Assembly (NCBI GenBank): GCA_954871525.1
Contig: OX940871.1
Span: forward strand, 25,022,586-25,086,585
Length of the DNA: 64,000 nucleotides
Direction of reading: 5' to 3'
Source: Parietaria judaica
Lineage: Eukaryota > Streptophyta > Magnoliopsida > Rosales > Urticaceae
The notes under the pieces are model-generated. The model did no database searches. It was not told where the DNA came from and worked only from the letters and a program-made list of their open reading frames with translations. The position numbers were made by a program, and so were the translations under genes. Below are positions 24,001 to 35,675 of the stretch, in pieces (the first letter of the stretch is position 1; every line of letters begins with the position of its first letter).

Positions 24001-27000
24001 TTAGAAAAGGAGCTGGATTTCGAGGACAGGTTTTTATTTTTATTTTTTGTATCTCTGTTGTAGTTTTTACCTCCTTTTGATTTTAGTTGGATTGATAATG
24101 GGGATCAATGTCTCGACCAGGGATCTTGATCTCGGTACAGAAGCCATCACGTTTACTTTCACAAGCCTAATCTCCCCTCTCTCGAGAAATTAGTTTTAAT
24201 TGGGTTGAATGGTGATTTTCTCATTAAGTGAAAGACCTATTTGTAGTTATGCCGGAAATACAAAATAATAATTCTACGGAAAGGAAATAGTATAATTGAA
24301 TTCCTAACGAAAACAATAACCTAATTTCCTAAAAAGAAACTACTTAGCATAAGCTCCTACTCGGCCACACCAAAACCCTAGTTGTCGGCCTCCTCTACGC
24401 TTGACCCTTTATTGACATAGTAAGGATCCGTCACAATCAATATGCAAGCAAGACTATGGAATGATAAGTGAAATAAGGGGTTGGTCTAGTAAGGGCGATA
24501 CTTGAGATCTTGCACATCCCAAGTTCGATTCCCCCTGGACACAACAATTGGGGCCACTAGGGTCTAGGGTAGTCTCCCGGTCGATATTGCCAGGGCCCCA
24601 TGGTTACTAATCCGGAGTACCCAGATACCATCTTTATATATATAAGAAAAAAAGATTATGGAATGATAAGGGAATCCAGTCTATTTCCATAGTCCTTTTC
24701 TAATCTTTAATCCGATTGTTTTCACTTAATGTCGGAGTTTGTATCTGATGCAGATCGTGCATGTGCAAGAAATCAGTTCCCGAGAAGCTGTTCACGTGGA
24801 AATTCCGAATATACTTTCACAAAACATTAGAACGACACTTAAACATATTGGAGTCACTGAACTTTACAGCCATCAGGTATGGATCCTATTTCATGTCTAA
24901 TAGATTAGTATGGATCCTCTTTTCTAACGAAGAATACCGGAAACTTTATAACAATCAACAAAAATAACAGTGGACTACGCTCTCCCGAAAGTTGTCTTGA
25001 GTCAATGGACGAAAAAAATAACATAAAAGGTCTAACAAAACAAAACAAAAAATAACCCACTAATACATAAAACATTAAACAACACAATGATTTAATTACT
25101 TTACTACTAAATAAAAGGTCTAACATATTCTAATCTAATCCTTAAATTTCTTTACTCACACAGTTTTCTATTAGGCAGAAGCCGTAGAAGCATCTTTGAG
25201 GGGCAAGAATGTAATTGTATCAACAATGACATCTAGTGGGAAATCCCTTTGCTATAATCTGCCTGTACTTGAAGTTTTGTCCCAGAATCTCTCGTCATGT
25301 GCTTTGTATTTGTTTCCAACGAAAGTATGTCGGAGAACTCTTATGTAGAATGCATGTGAATATATAATCTCTTGTTTATCGTATATGATTGAGATTCGAC
25401 ATACATCATCAATGCAGGCTCTAGCTCAAGACCAGCTCCGAGCCTTACTGATCATGACAGAAGAACTCGACTGCGGCTTAGACATCGGCATATATGACGG
25501 TGATACTCCTCAAGAACAAAGGCAACATCTTCGTGATAATGCCAGACTGGTAATAATAATTCTAATTCGATTACAACAGAATTACTCTAACTATAAATTA
25601 CTTTCATTTTAAGCATTTTATTTTTATTTTTATTTTTAAAAGAGACAAATTTTATTGATAGAAGAAGATTACATTGCAATGAAAGAGTATAGTTTAAGAT
25701 GAGCCAGCCCATAAAACCGCCTAAACCAAAAATGACTAAAAGGAAAAGAAAAATACTCGTGAAACAAGAAAATACCACTTAAACTTTTATTATTTAAGAT
25801 TGGACAAATATTCGTGGACACTCCTCATAACAGGAAACATACAAAGTCAGGGACTACATAAAGGAAAAAAATATAAAATCAAGATTATTAGTCATTTTAC
25901 AAAGTGTGGGCCCACATAAAGAAAATATTAATAAGTAAAAGGGTTTCATCAATATTTGTCATTTAAGTTCTATGATATAATTCAACCATATATTTACTTA
26001 ATTAGTTACATAAATTATTTTATGCTTTAAAAAAAAAGTTTTCTAGACTTTATTCTGTTTTTTGAGTCAATTAGTTAGGTTGTAATTTCATTATTTAATT
26101 CAATGAGAACCATTATCCCTTTCCTCATGTTGTTTTTGCCTGGTTTAATAGTTGATCACAAATCCAGACATGCTCCATCTGTCTATACTGCCGTATCATA
26201 GACAATTTACGCGGATCTTATCCAATCTTAGGTATGGATCTATATCAAAATTGAAAATTCCATAATTAATTCACTAATCAGAAAATACAAAAGAGGTTAC
26301 ATATACTAAGAAACCATTCGCCAAAAAATTTATGCAAAAGATAAAAGCTACTTATCTATAATATTTTTCATGTTTAAATGACTATTGTTCATGAAGATAA
26401 TATTACTTTATTTTTGCATTTTAAGATTCTTTGTTTTTCCTCTGCAAAATATTTTTGTTCTGTTAGGAGGAAGTTCTGACTGCTCTGTTAGGTTTGTAGT
26501 CATTGACGAGGCACATGTTTACAACGGAGCGTTTGGTTGTCACACGGCTTTTATTATAAGACGGCTTCGTCGACTCTGCAAATACGGTACATTTTATGGA
26601 TGCCTGTAAAAGAAAAAAGAAAAAACTTTGTGCTGCATGATTTTTGGTTATTATTTTCTGATATCTTTATTAATCATTAAGATTGCTTAAAGTACACGTA
26701 ATGACTACTATAATAACAGACTGGGTAAGTCCCGATTGCGTGGAAAACAGAGAACATAATTAATTATTAAATATATAGATAATCAAGCTATTACGTTATT
26801 TCCAATGAACCAGTTAGAATTTTAGGTGCTTCCTCGTAAAAATTCCTTTTAAAAAGTATTTTATTAAAAAGTGATGTTTGAAAAAAGTAATTTATATTTG
26901 GTTAATGACAATTGAAAAGTGGTGACTTTTAAGAAGTTATCTGGTAAGTTGTTTCCTTTTATTGGGTTTTAAAAATAAAAGACTAAAATAGACATAAAAA

Positions 27001-30000
27001 ATAATAGTTGAATAAATTATGAACGATAATATGAAAATATTATTTTTTAGGGTATACAAATAATTTAAATCATTATTATAAGCATGAAGAAGACAAAACT
27101 AGATTCCTCAAAAATAGTATGTAAGAGTATTTTTGGCTTTTGCCCGGGAGGAAACAAAATTCAAGTTATTTCAAACTAGTTTTACCCAACAATTAATTTG
27201 CCTATAAATTTGTGTGAAATCGAAAGTACCTATTACAAAGCAATGCGAAACTGGGCCTTTTAGATTTTCGTCGGCTAGTTCAAGTAGCTATTTCAATCTT
27301 ATTGAATTAAAAATCCCACATCGAAAGGATAAAAAGAAATTAGACATATTTATTAGGTCACGGGTTAGGTGGAACCGCACGAGTACTTAACATTAGCTTA
27401 ATCTTGAAATTCTTTTCCAAATGCAGTATACGGAAGCAATCCCACATTTGTATTCTGTACTGCAACTTCTGCAAATCCTATTGAACATTGTATGGTAAAT
27501 ATCATTTCTACTCTTCTGTCTATTTTTAAATGTTTGATTTTTCATTATTGATTAATTTTTTTTTTCCTCAGTTCCCTTTTTTGTATCATCTGTGCTAATT
27601 ATTTGTAATATCCATTATGGATGGATCATTTTGGAAATGTGGATTGATGTTTGGAAATTCTGTTCTTTGTTGATTTCTCAATTTACTATAAGGAACTGGC
27701 AAATCTACCGGAAGTGGAGCTGATTCAAATCGATGGAAGCCCTGCTGCCAAGAAGCATTTTCTTCTTTGGAATCCTTTTGTCTATCAGGAAAATGTATTT
27801 GCTTCACTATAAATTATTAGATTAATATATAACAATTGATGCCTATATGTTACAATAATTTATTTGTGTTGTGCTTACTCATAGGCGTCCAAGAAAACAC
27901 GGGATAGTATGGATACAAGTAAATTTTCCGATGAAAAAGGTTCAAGGTAGCATTTTTATTTTTATCTATGTGATTGGAAGATTAGGATCATATCATCATT
28001 TTGGATTAAATATTATAGTGTAAAATTGTAGAAAATTAGGGATTATTTTTGTATATATTAAAAATTATAATAATGTATTGAAGTTAGTTAGAGTTTATTA
28101 TAATTATTATTTGCTATTAGCAGCTGATAGTGTTTGAGATGTAATCTCATAATTGATTAATGATTTTCAGAAATCGTTTTCAGAAGAACCTACATAATGT
28201 ATAACTTGTTTGCTACCAATGTGAGTGTTTCTGCATGCTACAACTACGTGAATCTAAGTAATAAATTCGAGTGTAGCGTAAATATCCCTTAGAAATTCAT
28301 ATGTCCATGTGCGTGTAAATAAGTGTAATTTTGGCATGCCAGAATATTTACTCATATATAGTTTCAGTTTCCATCTATTTTATACTATAGGATTCACTTT
28401 TGTTATTTGATTTCGATGCTTTATCTTCCTTTGCAGCCCAAAGGATTTCTCAGTCCTCTTTGCAGAAATGGTTCAGCACGGACTTCGTTGCATTGCATTC
28501 TGTAGGACACGTAAACTTTGCGAAGTTGTTTTGTGCAACACGTAAGCATTATATTAGGCTGTGAATTTTTTTTGGTTTCGTAATCTTATTTTGTTGACGA
28601 TTTCTAGAGGTTAATAAGTATCAACTTTTATCTGAAATGTTAATTTTATGATAGGCGTGAAATCCTTCAAGAGTCTGCACCTCATCTAGTGAATTCTATA
28701 TGTGCCTATCGTGCTGGCTACATTGCTGAGGTCCGTAAAACGCTTGTTTATCTGTATAATTTATGCGGTGGTAATCAAAATGGGGTATCTAAGGCAGCTA
28801 CATTTTAATACTATCACTAATTACATATTACTACCATAATTTACTTCTAACTTGACTTATTTCTACAACTCCCGGTTGCATAATTCTATATTTACCAATG
28901 CTGCATTTTCCTTGATTTTACTGTTGATAGATCTAGGCATGTCTAACTTCTAATTTTGTAATTGGGTTTTCATATACTTGAATATCTAGTGTATTAATGG
29001 ATCTATGTATAAATGTTTTGATTTTGTTTTCGCATTGTGGGTTGTATGTCAAGCAGGATAGAAGAAGTATTGAGAGAGATTTTTTCAGCGGTAAGATTTG
29101 TGGAGTTGCTGCTACAAATGCACTCGAATTAGGAATCGATGTCGGACATATTGATGTGACGCTGCATCTCGGTTTCCCTGGTAGTATCGCCAGGTATGAG
29201 TGTGTTGAAGTTTACGTGTTCTTCTCCAATTTTTTTATTGTACATAAGGTTATGACTAGTAGTAAGAAGGTTATTAGTAGATAGTGCTGATTTTATTTCT
29301 GTCTAAATATGTAGAGTAGTGGAAACAATTAGGTTCTGATACGGCCTGAGATCTTGATCTCGGTACCCATGCCATGATAGAAATTCAATCAACACACGAA
29401 GAACACGATTTGGGAGCGAAGAACCATAGAGCTCAATCCCTTCTAAATTTTGAGAGCGATCGAACTAACTAGGGTCTTGATGACTTTCATTAATGACTAA
29501 ATGACCCAATTGTTGCTAGGCTGGTAATTAAAAAATAAAACTAAATTACAATGATTTAACTAAAATTTTTAAAAAAGGAAATGACTCCTAGGCACCCTAG
29601 GAGTGCTAGGCCACTGCTTGGCCGAGTGTTGGTATTGGTGGGCCTATGAGTCGGGCCTGTTGTTATGGATCCACCGGTGGTACGTCTTACCGTACTTAAG
29701 ATCCAACAGTTCCGTAATCCCACGTGTAAGTGTATCAGCTACTTTGATTATCGAGGCTCCAAGTGTAGCAGTGTGAATTAGTTTCAAGGCTCCTTTTTTG
29801 ACTTTCAAAAAGCTACCTATCGGTTTCTTTTCTGAGATCATTCGTCATCAAGTTTTCGTGGTCAAGTTTCTTCTCATTTCTTACACTATATATATATGTA
29901 TATATAGTTTGTGGCAACAAGCGGGAAGAGCTGGTAGGAGAGAAAGACCTTCTCTTGCTGTGTATGTTGCATTTGAAAGCCCTCTAGATCAATATTTCAT

Positions 30001-33000
30001 GAAAAATCCAACAAAACTTTTTGGGAGCGCAATTGAGTGCTGCCATGCTGATGCTCAAAACCAGCAGGTGAGTTTCAATTATTTTTAGAGTTTTTGGCCC
30101 AAACGGCGTTCTGCTCAAATCTTTTCGTGCATTTCTGTAGACAAAATCCCATCAAATACGAAATTTGAATCCTTGCACTTCAAAATTTTAGCGTTGTTGG
30201 CCCATTACTTGTTTTAAAGGTATTAGCGGCAAAACTACCGTATCTTTTTCCAAGTGTAGCAGCGTGTTGCAATTTTCTCTTTTTAGCTGCTAAAGTACCA
30301 ATGTTTGAAAACAGCAGGGAAGTTAACATGGACGTTTTTAACTGCTAAAGTACCAAATGTTTGAAAACAGCAGGGAAGTTAACATCCGTCCATGTTACGT
30401 TCGTGGATAGACACTTGTCAACCATACGTAATTTTACTTAAGTTTGTTAAGAAATTAATTATATAGACCACATTTTAATTATTATTTCTAATAAAAATAA
30501 GTATGATTAGGTATGATCGACAAGTGTCCACCCACTAACAGAATGATCGGATATGTTAACATTGCTGCTGTTTTCAAATATTTGGTTTGGTACTTTAGCC
30601 TTTAAAAAAGAATTGGAACATGCCGCTTCACTTGAAAACGATAAGGTAGTTTTGCCGTCAATATCCCTTTGTTTTATTAGGTCAAAAACTAATAGATTTT
30701 AATTAATTAGGGATACAAACAGCATCTTCTAGTTTAGTAAAAAATTTAAGATAATTTCTTATTGTAATTTACTCCTTGGTTAGCCCGGTTTAGCCTAATA
30801 TTATGTGGTTTTTTGTTTTAGGTTCTGGAACAGCACTTAGTCTGTGCTGCTTTTGAGTACCCGTTGAGTTCAGTATACGATGAGAAGTATTTTGGACCTA
30901 ATTTAAGTACCTCCGTTGTTACTCTCAAAGATAAGGGATGTCTGAGTTCTGATGGCTCTTCTGCTGCAATGTGGAACTATATTGGAATTGAGGTATTCAT
31001 CTTTTGTAAGCATTTTTTTTTATTAGATTTGATTATGTTTTGTTTTATTTTATATTTTAGCATAACATATATTTAGGCTTGTTTAAATTTATTAAATTAT
31101 GTAGTAAGAACTTAGATCAGCATAAAATAGCTCTATTAGCCGTTAATATCGTGCACTGTTTCATTGAATTATACCTACTGATTTTTTCAATCAATCTCTG
31201 TGGTGTTTATCATCTTAGTCTCCTCGATTTTGCTTTCATGGCTTAACGGTGTTTTATTTAATATTTTGGAAGTTACTCAATGTCCCATATTATGTTTACT
31301 TTTTCAAATGTTGCTAATGTATTAAAATATTGGCTAACTGTGCTCTCTTTGCTTTTTCTGCTGCCCCTAAACGCCGGAAATAACTGTTAAAAAATAAATA
31401 TAAACAGAAAATCCCTTCACAGGCAGTTAGTATACGAGCGATAGATTCTGAGAGATTTCAAGTTATAGATGAAATTTCGAATGAAATTCTTGAAGAGATT
31501 GAAGAGAGCAAAGCTTTCTTTCAGGTATGAATCTGCTAATGATAACACTTGCAACACCTTTTCCAACTCATTAATTTTAGCTTCTTCCTTTTTGGCTCTT
31601 TCTTAATTGTCAGGTATATGAAGGGGCTGTATATATGCACCAAGGAAAGAGTTACCTTGTCAAAAGCTTAAAGTTATCTACCAAGACTGCTATATGCAGA
31701 GTGGCGGATTTGAAATATTACACAAAAACACGAGATTATACGGACATTGAAGTTGTCGGTGGAAGAATCGTATGTCATTATTGCAATATCTATTTCTTGT
31801 TCTTATAGTTACTTATTGTGAAATTCCGAAATGCTAGATCTATCTTGTGATTAGAGTATAATTTATCAAGTTTCAATATTGAAAGTATTTAGTCTCTTCA
31901 GCTAAGAAAGACGAAAAAATAATAGTTAATTTAGTAACTAGTGCTTCTGAAATATACAATTTCTTTTTTTCTTCCAAAAAACCCTGAATCACTCATGTCT
32001 TAAATTTATTGATATAATCCTCGTTTATTGGAGGAGGTTTAGTTTGAATACAAGAGATACTGGGGACTTACGAATAGAAAGTAAATTATCCCGTTTACAG
32101 AAAACTAGCCGAGAACGAAAATGCCACGTAGAAACCAAGCTAATATGTCAGTCTATACATGACAGCTGAAATATTAAACTATATAATCTTCTGCTTATAG
32201 CTATATATCTTTCGCATATTATATTTTAACTGTTTCAAGTGTCTTATTCCATAGGAGTTCTCTGCATGATTATGCATCTCTTCTGTGAAGATAATTCTTT
32301 ACGAAATTAAACACCCTATATTCCCCTACTTTTGTGTAGGCGTATCCAGCTAGGGTTGCAGACAGTCAGCGCTCAAAAACAAGTGCTCGGGCGAATCCGT
32401 GCAAGGTGACGACTACATGGTTTGGGTTTCATCGTGTGGATAGAAGCAGCCACAAGATTGTCGATACAATTGAACTCACACTTCCAAAGTATTCATATGA
32501 TTCTCAGGTACATTTCCTAATAAATAGTAGACATGAAAAATCACCTGCCTAACATTTGGGATTAACTCTCGCTATTTAATGAAATTCTTTAGGGTATTTA
32601 AATTGATTTTTATATTTAATTACACCGTTTAAATTATTTAATTTTTTTTGCTTGGTTAATTGTGTTCTAGATGTTTTAATTTAGTTGGGCCCGTTCCGGC
32701 CTATTAGGCTATAATAATCCTTGGACTATTTAAGAGACCTTAGAGTTAAAGAAAGAGGGATCCAACAATCGTCCACAAAGTTTAAGGGAGACTGCGCTCA
32801 TTGAGATTAGGCAAAACTCATATTTTCTGAGATCGATGTTGGGTCGTATTCGGAATATAGATCGTTAGGGCATATTTTTGTAAATATAAACCACATATAG
32901 AAGTACAATTTGATAGGTTTCTTTTGTATAGGAATTAGTTAGAGTTAATTTTATTTTCATTGTTTTATTAACTACGGTTATTAGGGTGTAAGGTGTAGTC

Positions 33001-35675
33001 TTAATTGTTTATTAATGATATCACAAAAATTATTATCCCAAAACAACAAAAACTATTGAGGGCCTTGAAAGAATTTATATAACTTTGCACATTTATTATA
33101 TATAAATTTTCTAATTTGATTTAATCTTTAACTGGCTGAACAGGCGGTTTGGGCTCCGGTGCCACAATCAATAAAACAAGCTGTCGAAAAGCAAACTTGG
33201 GATTTTCGAGCCGGCTTGCATGCTGCTTCTCATGCTCTTCTAAATGTGGTGCCTCTGTAAGTCTCAGAATTATGTCTCATATAACGCTGATCAATATATA
33301 TGAAAAGAATAATCTGTAGTCAAACCTCTTGTTTATTTCAGTTTTTTATCCATTGAACCTGTAAATTTTAGCGATTTCCCTTATAACGTCAAAAACCCGG
33401 CAACTTTTTTCAAATCTTCAAGCTATGTTCAGTGCACATGCTATATGTATGGTGATTTTGTCCGTAAGCACTTGTGTTGATTATATGTCTTAAAAATTTG
33501 ATGGATTTTTATTTTTATTTTTATTTTTTTATTCAAAAGATTATGGGAAAATTGCCATTGATTTACAAGCTCAAAAGAGAATATGCTAAAAATATTATTA
33601 GTAGGGAAATTAGGACAGTACAACAAGTTTAAGGGGACTATACATAAATTAAAAAAAGGGTAAACTGCGGCTAAAATACCTAAAGTTTAAAACATTTGTA
33701 TTTATATACCCAATCTTTTTTTTTAGTGGCTAAAATGTCCAAAGTTGCTTCTGTTAGTCTATTTGGTCCTGCCCGTCAGTTTCCATTTTTATTCCCTTAA
33801 TGTCGTCCATGTAAGTGCCACGTACCCCAAAGCCATGTCAGATCTAAAGAATAAATCATTCCAAAACAAATAAAATAATTAAAATCAAAACAACCCATCG
33901 ACGACGAAGCCCTCATTCTCTTCCTTCGACAACCCAGACCAGAAATCCTAGACAACGATGAAAAAGTGAGAATGCTGAAATTAATTGCTGCAGTGGAGTC
34001 CGGTGGCTGCGCCGATTCCGGGCCTCATCATCGGCCTCTCCATCATCCCAGCCTCACCAAAGTGCGATCTCTCTCTCTCCAAAAGCTTCGATCTTTACTC
34101 TTTTCGGATCATAATCTCAAATGGGCTCTCTTCTTCTTCCTCTCCTTTTGCTTCTCCTCTCATCGCCATTGTTAACCACCCAAGCTCAAGCCATCAAGTC
34201 CTCTCACCTCTTGGACCTTTTCATCCGAGACTACACTCTCAAATCCTTCAACGAAACCCTCCCCACCGGCTCCCTGTACTCCGTCTATTTTCCCGCCAAA
34301 TTCTCCAGCATTCGAGTCAACACGGCCAGGTTACGCTGCGGGAGCCTCCGCCGCTACGGTGTGGGACTCGACGAGTTCCGCCTCAGCCCCGGCGTGATCG
34401 CGCAGCCGTGCGCTGAGCGGGTCGTGATCGTCACGCAGAGCTTTGGACGCAACTGGTTGGAAATCTATTACAGGAACTACGACTTGTTCGGGTATAGGCT
34501 CGTCTCTCCGGTGATGGGGTTGCTCGCCTATAATGTAGCCGTGGGGGCGCCATTCGAGATTGGCCTCCTCGCGCGGGAAGGGGAGCCGATACGCGTTAAT
34601 TTCACTTCCGTGAAGGTCAACGCGACGGCGGCGCTGTGCGTAAGCTTCGAGAGCAATGGGAAGGTGAGAATATTGGTTCCGAATACGGTTCTGGTGGACC
34701 GGTTGATTTTCAGCATTCTCATTTTTTCATCGTTTTCTAGGATTTCTGGTCTGGGTTGTCGAAGGAAGAGAATGAGGGCTTCGTCGTTCGTCGACGAGTT
34801 CTTTTGATTTTAAATGTGTTATTTGTTTTGGAATTGTTTTAATTATTTATTCTTTAGATCTGACATGGCTTTGGTCTACGTGGCACTTACGTGGACGACA
34901 TTAACGGAAAAAAATGGAAACTGACGGGAAGGACCAAATAGACTAACAGAAGCAACTTTGGACATTTTAGCCACTAAAAAAAAAGATTGGGTATATAAAT
35001 ACAAATGTTTCAAACTTTAGGTATTTTAGCCACAGTTTACCCTTAAAAAAAATATACTTTACCATCAGCTTTATTCTTAAATGACATTTTGAAATGTGGC
35101 TATTTTCTTAAAGACGTGTAATATGCAACTTGTCGGACTTAGCTCCAGAGTGTGCGAACCCGAATGATACCCGTTATTTTCCCGAGAGAATCCTTCTGTA
35201 CGATAAGCATCCCGGAGGAATCGGAATGTCTGTTCAGGTTAGTCATGTAATTGGGTTTTTTTTCTCCTTAATGCCGACTTTCTTACACCATTTGAATGAA
35301 CATGTGAATTATCAGATTCAACCCTTTTTCTCGGAGCTTTTAGTCTCCGCTCTTGAACTTCTCACGTCTTGCCACTGCGAAGGAGCTACCGGTTGTCCAC
35401 ATTGCATCCAAGTCGGCCACCATTTTCTCATAATGTTTTCTGTATATATTTATATGTGTATGCATATATAATGTGCGTGTGTGTATTGCAGAGTTTTGCT
35501 TGTAAGGAGTATAACGAGGTTTTGCACAAGAAAGCAGCCATTATGATCATCAAGGTTCATTTTTCTAAACCTCCTCGTTTTTCGGCCATTGTTATTAAAA
35601 CTTCATTTCATTTAGACATTGTCTGCATTTCAGGGTGTTCTTGATGCGGAGGAATCTTACTTCAGTAACTGTTAA
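20866..35675 (+). CDS. HRQ1: RecQ-like ATP-dependent DNA helicase HRQ1 (DUF1998 family), 27 exons
   Basis: Exons joined in one frame (1209 residues): 20866-21021, 21218-21919, 22408-22513, 22684-22808, 23194-23325, 23961-24029, 24754-24876, 25175-25324, 25418-25549, 26152-26231, 26492-26586, 27427-27494, 27693-27794, 27885-27946, 28437-28541, 28655-28730, 29057-29193, 29908-30067, 30822-30992, 31408-31524, 31614-31769, 32340-32507, 33144-33256, 35114-35237, 35316-35411, 35492-35554, 35634-35675. An N-terminal ubiquitin-like region (about 1-75) is followed by a basic PKRRR motif, Walker A TSSGKS (about 490-495), DEAH (about 597-600), TATSANP, ATNALELGIDVG and QQAGRAGRR (about 810-818). The C-terminal DUF1998/zinc part has CNLSDLAPEC, DKHPGG and CHCEGATGCPHC. 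Arabidopsis HRQ1 unwinds DNA and acts in interstrand-crosslink repair. All splice phases agree, so the gene looks functional. Intron 1 has a GC-AG donor. Introns carry a SINE, a MITE and a DUF1191-carrying MULE. Confidence 0.95.
21022..21217 (+). other. HRQ1 intron 1: GC-AG intron with a (CT)26 tract
   Basis: The reading frame continues only if the exon ends ...TTCAGG and the intron starts GCAAGC, giving a GC donor instead of GT; the acceptor is CATTCAG. Exon 1 then ends in FHLFFR and exon 2 starts GVKLRLQSKL, as the ubiquitin-like fold would require. The (CT)26 run (21031-21082) begins 9 bases after the donor. GC-AG introns are a known minority class, about 1 percent of plant introns. Confidence 0.8.
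23036..23112. repeat. 37-bp tandem duplication in an HRQ1 intron
   Basis: TTTAGCGGAATCAATATGAT followed by ATGCAT-GTTTTA occurs twice in direct succession with one or two differences. A small local duplication with no evident function. Confidence 0.85.
24080..24450. other. Repeat-like DNA in an HRQ1 intron, possible LTR remnant
   Basis: Contains GGGATCTTGATCTCGGTAC, also found at about 29349-29367 in another HRQ1 intron (AGATCTTGATCTCGGTAC). Both are followed by stretches without coding capacity. Such phrases are common at the edges of plant Copia-type LTRs, but I cannot define LTR ends or a TSD here. Confidence 0.35.
24469..24652 (+). mobile_element. tRNA-derived SINE in an HRQ1 intron, 18-bp TSD
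   Basis: Near its start it has TGGTCTAGTAAGG (A-box-like) and then AGTTCGATTCCCC (B box), spaced as in a tRNA-type Pol III promoter. It ends in a short TATATATAAG-A-rich tail. The flanks AGACTATGGAATGATAAG (24451-24468) and AGATTATGGAATGATAAG (24653-24670) match 17 of 18, the long TSD expected from LINE-type target-primed integration. Same orientation as the gene. Confidence 0.9.
29331..29720. other. LTR-like remnant in an HRQ1 intron
   Basis: Starts near GATACGGCCTGAGATCTTG. Includes GGAGTGCTAGGCCACTG, a (CCTAGG) inverted motif and ATCCACCGGTGGTACGTCTT. A related segment occurs in the ER-ANT1 intron at about 61270-61500 (TGTGTGGTCCATCATTGGTA, then GGTCTTACTGCAG). The two look like remnants of one retroelement family. 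No clear ends were found. Confidence 0.4.
30218..30668. mobile_element. MULE-like MITE in an HRQ1 intron, about 451 bp
   Basis: The left arm AGGTATTAGCGGCAAAACTA faces a right arm whose inverse reads AGGGATATTGACGGCAAAAC. Further in, TGCTAAAGTACCAA and GGCTAAAGTACCAAA also face each other. Flanks TTGTTTTAA and TTGTTTTAT match 8 of 9. Inside, a unit of about 60 bp (CTGCTAAAGTACCA...AGTTAACAT) is directly duplicated (30292-30385). No coding capacity. Confidence 0.75.
33658..35042 (+). mobile_element. Pack-MULE carrying a DUF1191 gene, in an HRQ1 intron, perfect 9-bp TSD
   Basis: Ends GGGTAAACTGCGGCTAAAAT and (inverse) GGGTAAACTGTGGCTAAAAT. The terminal inverted repeats extend about 200 bp on each side, through CTAAAATGTCCAAAGTTGCT to AGATCTGACATGG. 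The exact 9-bp flanks TTAAAAAAA (33649-33657 and 35043-35051) are a Mutator-type TSD, although A-rich. No transposase is present. The interior is GC-rich and holds the DUF1191-like gene at 34121-34807. It sits between HRQ1 exons 23 and 24 in the same orientation, and those exons still join in frame. Confidence 0.93.
34121..34807 (+). CDS. DUF1191-family protein (partial, captured by a Pack-MULE)
   Basis: A 228-codon frame starts MGSLLLPLLLLLLSS, a clear signal peptide (cleavage probably after TQAQA, about residue 24). It continues with LLDLFIRDYTLKSF, RLRCGSLRRYGVGLDEFRLS, PGVIAQPCAERVVIV and VSPVMGLLAYN. These blocks, in this order, resemble the plant-specific DUF1191 family: secreted or membrane proteins whose N-terminal domain has RLRSGSLRRRGVxxxEF and PVLGLLAYD and which normally end in a transmembrane segment and short cytoplasmic tail. 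After about residue 190 (KVRILVPNTVLVDRL) the similarity stops and an unrelated basic tail replaces the usual C-terminus, so the copy is truncated. The frame has no stops, hence possibly expressed, but no promoter evidence is visible. Function of the family is unknown. Confidence 0.75.
   Translation: MGSLLLPLLLLLLSSPLLTTQAQAIKSSHLLDLFIRDYTLKSFNETLPTGSLYSVYFPAKFSSIRVNTARLRCGSLRRYGVGLDEFRLSPGVIAQPCAERVVIVTQSFGRNWLEIYYRNYDLFGYRLVSPVMGLLAYNVAVGAPFEIGLLAREGEPIRVNFTSVKVNATAALCVSFESNGKVRILVPNTVLVDRLIFSILIFSSFSRISGLGCRRKRMRASSFVDEFF

Noticed and set aside
33966..34416. Second overlapping frames before and over the DUF1191 gene
   Set aside because: The 34121-34807 frame has the signal peptide and DUF1191 blocks; the others are alternative frames without domain content.
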